This document shows positions 58,284 to 64,000 of a stretch of 64,000 nt of DNA, piece by piece. Position numbers and translations under genes: made by a program. The notes beneath the pieces were generated by a model, which did not search any database, had not been told where the DNA came from, and saw nothing but the letters and a program-made list of their open reading frames with translations. The DNA comes from K189A clade bacterium (lineage in GTDB: Bacteria; Pseudomonadota; Gammaproteobacteria; Pseudomonadales; Azotimanducaceae), in contig CACFGV010000005.1 of the NCBI GenBank assembly GCA_902565895.1, positions 20,053 to 84,052 of the forward strand, given 5' to 3'. Each line of letters opens with the position of its first letter. Position 1 is the first letter of the stretch.

Positions 58284-58742
58284 ATGAAACGAGCTTTAAT
58301 TTTTGCACTCTGTTCGCTGGGCTTCCCAGCTGCCGCATTTGCTGAGATTTATACCATTGAGGATGAATTTGATGGCTGTGAGCACGGCAAAATCTACCCG
58401 CTCACCAATGGGCAGTTTGTGAGGTGCGACAGCTACAAGTACTTCTATAAGTATCGCCCAAAGGTTATTGCAGATGGGAAAAAGGTAATTGCCATCAATG
58501 AACGAGAGGTGCGCGGGACGATAGTAGACGGAGAAAAGTTTTCGACTCAGATTGATGGTGAATGGGAAGGCTGCAATTTTGATGTGCACAGGCTCATAAA
58601 TGGAATGTATTTGGTGTGCAGCAGTTACTTTTATGAATACGCGTTCATGCCCACCGTTGACGTAATCATAATAGATGGGCAAGTAGCGACAGTTTTAATC
58701 AACGGTGAATCAAAGGATGGGGTATCAGTCGTTGCTCAGTAG
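58284..58742 (+). CDS. Secreted protein with duplicated cysteine-containing domain
   Basis: A 152-residue protein with a clear signal peptide (MKRALIFALCSLGFPAAAFA). The mature part is two related halves of about 56 residues: DEFDGCEHGKIYPLTNGQFVRC at the start of one and GEWEGCNFDVHRLINGMYLVC at the start of the other. Each is followed by Y-rich strands and a GTI- or GV-type turn, and each half has two cysteines spaced alike, likely a disulfide. The protein is probably periplasmic and beta-rich. Its role in a restriction cargo is unknown; it could be a passenger gene. Confidence 0.75.
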   Translation: MKRALIFALCSLGFPAAAFAEIYTIEDEFDGCEHGKIYPLTNGQFVRCDSYKYFYKYRPKVIADGKKVIAINEREVRGTIVDGEKFSTQIDGEWEGCNFDVHRLINGMYLVCSSYFYEYAFMPTVDVIIIDGQVATVLINGESKDGVSVVAQ

Positions 58743-58780
58743 CTTTGCAAATGCTGCGACACAACAAAGAATAAAGACGC

Positions 58781-59752
58781 ATGAATGTTTGGGTAGTTAG
58801 GGCTGAGTTTGGCAAGCACGCGGACAACTTCCGTAATGGAGGGTACGTCGCTTTAGATTTTGATATCTCAGAACCATATCCAGTTGGGGAGCCGCGCGAG
58901 GCATTTGTAGACGCGTTTAAGAAATATAACCCGTCTGTCACAAGCAACGTGGTGGTGGGGCAGCAAGTAGGGCAGATAACTCGTTTCTGTGAAAGCATTC
59001 AGGTTGGCGACTATGTCATCACTCCCTCCGACAATAACGATGTTCTCTATTACGGAAAGGTGCTCGATGAGCCATATTATTTTGAGTCAGCACCGTCTGA
59101 TTCTTGTCCCTACAGGCACAGACGTAATGTGAAGTGGAGCAAGCAGACTGCATCGCGCAGTACTTTTTCTGTGCCCTTTCAGAACACTATTCGCTCATCT
59201 CTCACCGTGTTTAGTGTGTCTCAAGCTTCTGAGTTTCTCACAGCTATTGATGCAGATGGTTATGAGCCACCAGAGGCTGCACCAATCTATAACCCTTACG
59301 ACAGTGTGATTGAGCAAATTCTTACGCTTGATGCGCAGGAGTTTGAAGTTCTGGTTAAGGAGCTACTGCACGCCATTGGGTTTGAGGAAACAGAGGTAAC
59401 TGGAAAGACGGGTGATGGCGGAGTCGATGCGACAGGAATTCTTAACGTATCAAACCTCGCTAAAGTGCGAGTGTATGTACAAGCGAAGCGATACAAGGCT
59501 GGAACGAAGATAAATTCAGGTGTTGTACGTCAACTACGCATGGCAATTCCTTCAGGTGGACAGGGAGCCTTTATCACCACTGCCGATTACCAGCGAAAGG
59601 CGTATGACGTCGCCACAGAGCTGGGCTTTCCGCGTATTGGACTGATAAACGGGCGTCAATTAGTCGATTTGTTAGTCGAACACTGGCGAGACATACCTGA
59701 GGAGTTTCAGAGCAAGTTGGGGCTTAAGATTGGGCTGGTGCTCTCAGGTTAG
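58781..59752 (+). CDS. Mrr-like restriction endonuclease with N-terminal accessory domain
   Basis: A 323-residue protein. The C-terminal Mrr catalytic domain (about 180-300) has FEVLVKELLHAIGFEETEVTGKTGDGGVDATG with Asp216, and VYVQAKRY with the Gln-x-Lys pair at 234-236, the family's variant of PD-(D/E)xK. The N-terminal 120 residues (MNVWVVRAEFGKHADNF; GDYVITPSDNNDVLYYGKV) look like a PUA/EVE-type domain, as in modification-dependent restriction enzymes. It probably cleaves modified DNA (type IV), complementing the type I system upstream. It is the last gene before the element's right att site. Confidence 0.85.
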   Translation: MNVWVVRAEFGKHADNFRNGGYVALDFDISEPYPVGEPREAFVDAFKKYNPSVTSNVVVGQQVGQITRFCESIQVGDYVITPSDNNDVLYYGKVLDEPYYFESAPSDSCPYRHRRNVKWSKQTASRSTFSVPFQNTIRSSLTVFSVSQASEFLTAIDADGYEPPEAAPIYNPYDSVIEQILTLDAQEFEVLVKELLHAIGFEETEVTGKTGDGGVDATGILNVSNLAKVRVYVQAKRYKAGTKINSGVVRQLRMAIPSGGQGAFITTADYQRKAYDVATELGFPRIGLINGRQLVDLLVEHWRDIPEEFQSKLGLKIGLVLSG

Positions 59753-59959
59753 TGGGATGTCAGGTAATAGTTATGACAAACCAAGCGGGCGAAGAGGCTT
59801 ACAAGGTTTGTAACAGCTTTGAAGCTAAGTTATTGAAAACATTGGCAGGCTAATGGGATTGAAAGAGATAGGATGAGTGAGTCGATTTACAAGCGAGTTA
59901 CAAACCCGGTGAATGAGCCTGTAACCTGCTGTTTTTATTGGCTGAAATGCAGCCCTACT

Positions 59960-59974
59960 ATTGAGTGGGAGTAG
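59960..59974. other. Middle attachment site (attR of element 1, attL of element 2)
   Basis: ATTGAGTGGGAGTAG, identical over 15 bp to the guaA end at 43435-43449. Copies are 16,525 bp apart from attL and 3,469 bp from the third site. Flanking bases differ, so this is a short core shared by site-specific recombination, not a long duplication. Confidence 0.9.
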
Positions 59975-60098
59975 TGACATGGGCTGTAAGCCGCGTAGTT
60001 ACTGACTTTTACCACTTGTGAACTACTTGAAAACTCGCATTTCTACGCTGTTTTTGTAAACAAACTTGTAAACACTTGCTACTACTGAACTTCGTAGG

Positions 60099-60139
60099 TG
60101 TATCAAGTATTTCCGTATACAATACTTGAAGTGGATACG
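60099..60139. promoter_or_regulatory. Diverged 41-bp site upstream of element 2 integrase
   Basis: Begins TGTATCAAGT and ends GTGGATACG, with the same spacing as the element 1 int-proximal site: GTATC to GATAC spans 39 bp in both, and the site ends 51 bp before the probable ATG (53 bp in element 1). Inside it is a perfect 9-bp inverted repeat TCAAGTATT/AATACTTGA (60103-60129). Confidence 0.6.
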
Positions 60140-60190
60140 CTCCATATTGCTATGACAATAGTCATAGCAACTAAACAAATGGAGCAAAAA

Positions 60191-61321
60191 ATGAAAGGAC
60201 AAGTATTGGCTGTAGACTTTGAGAAGAGAGCACTTAAAGACACACAGCACAAATCTGAAAACGACAAGCAGTCGTTCTACATCAACAAAACCAAAATCTG
60301 TAATGACGCAGTCACCATCTTTCAAACAGCAAAGAGTGGTGGCATTTGGCACATGCGTGCGTACATAGCCGACGACGGCAAGTACCACCACAAAAGTCTG
60401 CGAACAAAAGACAAAGCAAGTGCTATTGAAAAGGCTACTTACGAACACGCACGTCTGCTTTTGCTGAAGGCTGAAGGCAAAGCAATTTTCTCACCCACTG
60501 TTTACAAAGCAGTAGAGCAATACTTACAGCACAGATATGACTATGACGTTCAAATGGGCAGCATCACTGTTGGTAGGTGGAGCACAATCAAAACGCATTT
60601 GAATTGGTTTAAGGCTTTTGTGAATGCTGAGTACAGATTAGACAATTACACAGCAAAGGCACTAATGGACTATCAGCGCTTTCGTAGGGAGAAAGGTGCG
60701 AAGGACGTAACGATTGCTAATGAGCAAGCCGCTATCAATCACTTTTGTAAGTGGGCTTATGACGAAGGCTTTCACAATATGCCAAAATATGTATTTCCAA
60801 CAACAAAGTTGAGAGGTGAGGACAGAGCAGCAATACGCAGAGCGACGTTTACAGATGAGGAGTACAAGGCTTGCTACAAAGACTTACAAACATGGTGTAG
60901 CAAAGCAGCGAAGAAAAAAGCAGCAGCGAAATTGATTGACGCTGCGTTAGGCAATGACGAGCGACTGTTCAACAGAGACTTGTTTAGACATTGGTTCCTA
61001 ATACAAGCAAATACGATGATGCGAAATGGTGAACTGTTTGGACTTAAGTGAAAGAACGTAAGGACTTATGAAAAGAGTGGTAAGCGATTAGCAGAGATTA
61101 CGGTTGAAGCACACACAAGCAAAGTGCGTAATAGCAGAGTGTTTGTGAGCAGAGGCGGTGAGCACATAAGAGAAGCAATGTTGAAGGAAGGCTACGTTAA
61201 GACTTTTGAGCAACGAACACGAAGAAATCAGAGCATTCGTACTAACACGCACAAGTTGGTGAACAAGGCACAAGCGAACATTGAAGCAGTAGAGAAAGGC
61301 ACATTTGGAGTAGGGCATTAG
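60191..61321 (+). pseudogene. Integrase relic fused to core-protein tail (element 2)
   Basis: From ATG at 60191 the reading frame is homologous to the element 1 integrase (shared GKAIFSPT and KAVEQYL, TMMRNGELFGL) up to an in-frame TGA at 61049-61051. There the intact homologue has Trp279, so TGG became TGA. The same frame then continues without a stop to 61321: KNVRTYEKSGKRLAEITVEA matches the integrase, and after about 61160 the sequence loses the catalytic Arg-His-Tyr region and ends in NIEAVEKGTFGVGH, the tail of the 50169-type core protein. A deletion therefore joined the two genes. The recombinase is inactive. Confidence 0.85.
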
Positions 61322-61346
61322 ATGTGTGCTGAGTCAAAATTGAAGT

Positions 61347-63242
61347 ATGAAATATAGGGCGGAAATTGATGGTTTAAGGGCATTAGCAGTATTGCCGGTG
61401 ATTCTATTCCACGCGGGCTTTGAGTTGTTTGGTGGTGGCTTCGTCGGTGTAGACGTTTTTTTTGTAATCAGTGGTTACTTGATTACAACGATCATTGTTT
61501 CTGAAATGGCTGAGGGAAAATTCAGTATTGTCAATTTTTACGAGCGACGTGCTCGTCGAATTTTGCCTGCCTTATTTTTTGTGATGGCTACGTGTCTCCC
61601 TCTCGCTTGGCTATTGCTTACTCCCGCCGATCTTAAGGATTTTGGGCAAAGCCTCGTAGCCGTTTCTACGTTTTCATCCAACATATTTTTTTGGCGCGAG
61701 AGCGGCTATTTCTCTACGGCGGCTGAGCTAAAGCCCTTGCTTCATACATGGAGCCTGGCCGTTGAGGAGCAGTATTATATTTTGTTTCCTGTGTTTCTAA
61801 TGTTGGTTTGGCACTGGGGACTTCGCATTGTTTTCCTGCTGTTGGCATTGGTCTTTGCCATAAGCTTGGGAGTTGCTCAGTGGGGAGTCTCAAATTATCC
61901 CGCTGCCGCATTTTATTTATTACCAACGAGAGGGTGGGAGTTACTTTGCGGCGTGTTGTCTGCTTTTTACCTCTTTGTCTCAAACAAACATTATTCGCAT
62001 CTGCTAGATAATTTTCTAAGCCTGCTTGGGCTGGGGATGATTTCGTTCTCTATATTAGCTTTTAATGAAAGTACTCCGTTTCCGAGCTTATATGCTTTGG
62101 TGCCCACCGCTGGCACTGCTCTTGTAATTTTGTTCGCCTCTCCCAACACACTTGTGAATCGACTGCTTTGTTGGCGTCCGTTTGTGGCGGTTGGACTGGT
62201 CTCATACAGTGCCTATCTTTGGCACCAGCCAGTATTAGCGTTTGCTAAGCACTATGTTGAAGGTCAGCCATCAGACTCGTTTTTGTTAGGGCTGTGTACT
62301 TTATCTTTGTTGCTTGCTTGGTTCAGTTGGCGATTCATTGAGGCTCCCTTTCGAAATCGCACATCGTTTACTCGAGCGTCTATATTTCGTTACTCGCTAG
62401 CCGGTATTCTCCTTTTTTCACTGCTTGGTATGGCCATCCATTACACAAATGGCTTGGAACAGCTAAAGGTGCTCTCATACTCTGATGATGAGCGACGAAA
62501 TTACGAGTTGGTGCGTCGAAGTACTGGGTACGATATGTACGACCGTATGTATTCAGCTGACTGTAAGTTATGGGTCAGAGATGCGAGAGAGTTACCTCAA
62601 GCTCAGTTTGAAGAGTGTGTCACTAGGTTTGGCGGTCCGGTGGTGGTTTTAGGCGACAGTCACGCAATGAACTTGTTCAACATTACGGCTATGTCTGGCC
62701 AATTCCAATTTGTAGTTGGACTATCACAAGGGTTCTGTCGACCGCATACACCTAAGGAAGGATGTCACTATGAAAGTTCAAAAGAGTTTTTGAAGGAAAT
62801 CGCAAACCAAAAACCTATGGTTTTGTACCACCAAGCGGGGTCTTATTTCTTTACTGATCAGAACGGTAAGTACTTTTTTGATGAGAGCAATGTGATTAAA
62901 GTTGATCGCTATCTCAATGAGCTTGTTGATATGGGGCTTAGGGTTGTTTGGTTAGGAGCCTTTACTGAGTACGGTCTCAGTCCGCACCTGACCCCAACCA
63001 AACCTAAAAATGTCCCTAGTCACAGCTTCGACGTATTCAAGCAGCTTGAATCTGACGTAAGGTCAGTCATCGCTGGTAGTATGGACTCGTATCGCTACCT
63101 GAGCTTCGATAAGTTTTATACCGTTACGGATCAAGTGATTTTTGATGACTGCCTCATATGGCGCGACAGAGATCACTTTAGCACCTGTGGCGAAAAGCTG
63201 ATTTCGAAAGAAGCTCGATGGTATGCGCTAATGATGGATTAG
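61347..63242 (+). CDS. Acyltransferase 3 / SGNH-hydrolase fusion (OatA-like)
   Basis: A 631-residue membrane O-acyltransferase. The N-terminal acyltransferase-3 domain (1-345) begins MKYRAEIDGLRALAVLPVILFH and includes FFVISGYLIT near 37-46, RRARRILPALF and about ten membrane helices. The C-terminal periplasmic SGNH domain (about 420-631) has the nucleophile motif VVLGDSHAMN near 430 and the Asp-His pair DRDHFS near 611. Such fusions acetylate O-antigen or other surface glycans and can alter phage receptors. It starts 25 bp after the core-protein tail and is the only intact gene of element 2, so it is its cargo. Confidence 0.92.
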   Translation: MKYRAEIDGLRALAVLPVILFHAGFELFGGGFVGVDVFFVISGYLITTIIVSEMAEGKFSIVNFYERRARRILPALFFVMATCLPLAWLLLTPADLKDFGQSLVAVSTFSSNIFFWRESGYFSTAAELKPLLHTWSLAVEEQYYILFPVFLMLVWHWGLRIVFLLLALVFAISLGVAQWGVSNYPAAAFYLLPTRGWELLCGVLSAFYLFVSNKHYSHLLDNFLSLLGLGMISFSILAFNESTPFPSLYALVPTAGTALVILFASPNTLVNRLLCWRPFVAVGLVSYSAYLWHQPVLAFAKHYVEGQPSDSFLLGLCTLSLLLAWFSWRFIEAPFRNRTSFTRASIFRYSLAGILLFSLLGMAIHYTNGLEQLKVLSYSDDERRNYELVRRSTGYDMYDRMYSADCKLWVRDARELPQAQFEECVTRFGGPVVVLGDSHAMNLFNITAMSGQFQFVVGLSQGFCRPHTPKEGCHYESSKEFLKEIANQKPMVLYHQAGSYFFTDQNGKYFFDESNVIKVDRYLNELVDMGLRVVWLGAFTEYGLSPHLTPTKPKNVPSHSFDVFKQLESDVRSVIAGSMDSYRYLSFDKFYTVTDQVIFDDCLIWRDRDHFSTCGEKLISKEARWYALMMD

Positions 63243-63428
63243 TAATGATTTTGTTGATTCGCCGACTTGTAAAGTTTGCGAGGTGTTCAACTAGCAACCT
63301 ACTAAATCTACTGAGAAAATTGAGAAATGTCGTTTCCGCAGTCACGCCAGAAAAGTTTTAAACGACTTATAAACTCTCTTTTGTCGCTCGCAAAGCCTCG
63401 CATAGCAGCACTCTCAACACATGTCACC
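63243..63428. other. Right end of element 2, no gene seen
   Basis: 186 bp between the acyltransferase and the distal att core. TTGTAAAG at 63267 resembles the TTGTAAACA repeats at this element's left end (60054, 60066) and may be an arm-type site. Confidence 0.4.
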
Positions 63429-63443
63429 ATTGAGTGGGAGTAA
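63429..63443. other. Distal attachment site (attR of element 2)
   Basis: ATTGAGTGGGAGTAA. The final base is A, giving a TAA stop, whereas guaA now ends in TAG. The right side of this site should be the original chromosomal flank of guaA, so the ancestral gene probably ended in TAA. Confidence 0.85.
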
Positions 63444-64000
63444 TAGGGGGGAGTTATTTCCGATGCGGCAACGCCAGTGGATTCTTGCCCTGTTTCTGCG
63501 ACGGGAGCCTACACACCATGGTTTGTGGTTACGATTAGCGCCCGCTTACCGGGCAAATCGATAACCGGACCTGAATATTCGGGATGTAATCCGGCCTTTT
63601 TTCCTTGCAGAGCGCTCTATGGGTCCCAAAGACGATCTCAATGGTGAATCCAGAACCAGTACCCTCGGGCAGGTATGACATCAGGGGATGTCGACGCAGG
63701 ATCGCTTCAATACACGATTAAAAGAACCAGTCCTATAATCCGAAAGGTTAGGAGGATGAGTGGATCTACTAGTATCATTAGATTCTTTACTAGGGATGTA
63801 TCGGTTGGTGACTCAGACACGACTCTCTTTCTCCTGATCTATCTAGAAAATTTTCGAGGGACACCTAATTTGTCAATCAGGTCTATGGGTTGCGATCTCA
63901 AGATGCGCGATGAGCAAAACACCGTATAAGAAAAATGAGAGAGGCAGCGGGAGTTGAATATTTTGGGTAAGGCGCTGATAAAAACTGGTTATAAAGGCGG
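63444..64000. other. Chromosomal flank beyond the islands, no clear gene
   Basis: 557 bp with no convincing gene. GCCCG-CTTAC-CGGGC at 63540-63554 is a short hairpin, and CCGGA (63565-63569) with TCCGG (63590-63594) followed by a T-run forms a terminator-like structure. An open frame at 63675-63929 has no recognisable features. Confidence 0.45.
63565..63602 (+). terminator. Terminator-like hairpin, probably the original guaA terminator
   Basis: CCGGA pairs with TCCGG over a 20-nt loop, followed by CC and six T residues. It lies about 120 bp past the distal att copy, where guaA's own terminator would have been before the elements arrived. Confidence 0.5.

Larger units (their letters stand above)
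43450..59974 (+). mobile_element. Element 1: guaA-integrated element with HUH Rep and type I R-M cargo
   Basis: About 16.5 kb between two direct copies of ATTGAGTGGGAGTA. From left to right it holds arm-type repeats, a tyrosine integrase, a dyad-rich gap, a second recombinase, a core of small AT-rich genes including an HUH Rep-like protein, three minus-strand unknown genes, a 382-residue core protein ending FGVGH, and a cargo of hsdM-hsdS-hsdR, two unknown genes and an Mrr-like nuclease. No structural phage, conjugation or transposase genes are seen. Core genes favour AGA and CGA arginine codons; cargo genes use CGT and CGC more. All core genes with recognised motifs look intact, so it may still be mobile. 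Confidence 0.88.
59753..60190. other. Junction region between elements 1 and 2
   Basis: 437 bp without a gene. It holds right-end arm sites of element 1 (GTTTGTAAC at 59806-59814; GTTACAAAC at 59897-59905), the shared att core at 59960-59974, a TTGTAAACA direct repeat (60054-60062 and 60066-60074) at the left end of element 2, and a diverged 41-bp site at 60099-60139. Confidence 0.6.
59975..63443 (+). mobile_element. Element 2: decayed guaA-type element with acyltransferase cargo
   Basis: About 3.5 kb between the middle and distal copies of the att core. It contains a 41-bp-type site, an integrase relic with an in-frame TGA, a fused tail of the conserved core protein and a single cargo gene, an acyltransferase. 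The replication genes present in element 1 are missing. It lies distal to guaA, as expected of the older of two successive integrations. It cannot move alone but might be excised by the intact integrase of element 1 if that recognises the shared sites. Confidence 0.82.

Noticed and set aside
63675..63929. Open frame of 84 codons in the chromosomal flank
   Set aside because: No ribosome site, no recognisable motif and a composition like chance; it lies near the window edge with no supporting context.

Overview
The window is bacterial chromosome. Its gene content and order (valS-holC-pepA; queA-tgt-yajC-secD-secF; ndk-rlmN-rodZ-hisS-yfgM-bamB-der; xseA, guaB-guaA) are those of a gammaproteobacterium. 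The acyl-CoA, phytanoyl-CoA dioxygenase, Rieske and TLP1-type thiolase genes suggest a free-living, probably marine, lipid- or aromatic-using heterotroph. The genus cannot be read from the sequence alone.

Layout. 1-6.5 kb: minus-strand valS (truncated by the window edge), holC, pepA, an RDD membrane protein and a thiolase-like protein. 6.8-19.7 kb: an accessory metabolic stretch with a TerB-like protein, a secreted FG-GAP propeller, a DUF6356-like protein, an Lrp regulator, acyl-CoA dehydrogenase, GST, a zinc-free MDR reductase, an esterase, a PhyH oxygenase, an acyl-CoA ligase and a Rieske oxygenase. 19.98-20.28 kb: tRNA-Leu(CAA) followed downstream by two degenerate 108-bp repeats, each carrying a copy of the tRNA 3' end and a terminator. 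20.4-43.4 kb: housekeeping genes for queuosine, Sec export, tRNA and rRNA modification, a cysteine desulfurase with a decayed Rrf2-type regulator upstream, outer-membrane assembly, ribosome GTPase and purine synthesis.

43.4-63.4 kb: the most notable region. The 3' end of guaA carries the sequence ATTGAGTGGGAGTA, which recurs at 59960 and 63429. These three copies delimit two tandem integrative elements. Element 1 (about 16.5 kb) encodes a guaA-proximal tyrosine integrase, a second minimal tyrosine recombinase, an HUH-type Rep-like protein with a strong nested hairpin just downstream, a stand-alone ClpX-type zinc finger, several unrecognised core proteins, and a right-end cargo: a complete type I restriction-modification system (hsdM-hsdS-hsdR), two proteins of unknown role and an Mrr-like nuclease. 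Element 2 (about 3.5 kb) is a deletion derivative of a related element. Its integrase has a TGG-to-TGA stop and is fused in frame to the C-terminal tail of the last core protein; it is followed directly by a cargo surface acyltransferase. A 41-bp bipartite site (GGTATCA...AACTTGATACC) occurs three times in element 1, with a diverged copy of the same geometry in element 2.

How it fits together: the two elements share one att site, one int-proximal site geometry and one core/cargo boundary, immediately after a protein ending FGVGH. They differ in cargo, and both cargos plausibly affect phage susceptibility. I read this as a family of guaA-targeting mobile elements with a replicative or regulatory core and an exchangeable right-end cargo slot. 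I do not recognise the family as a named one.
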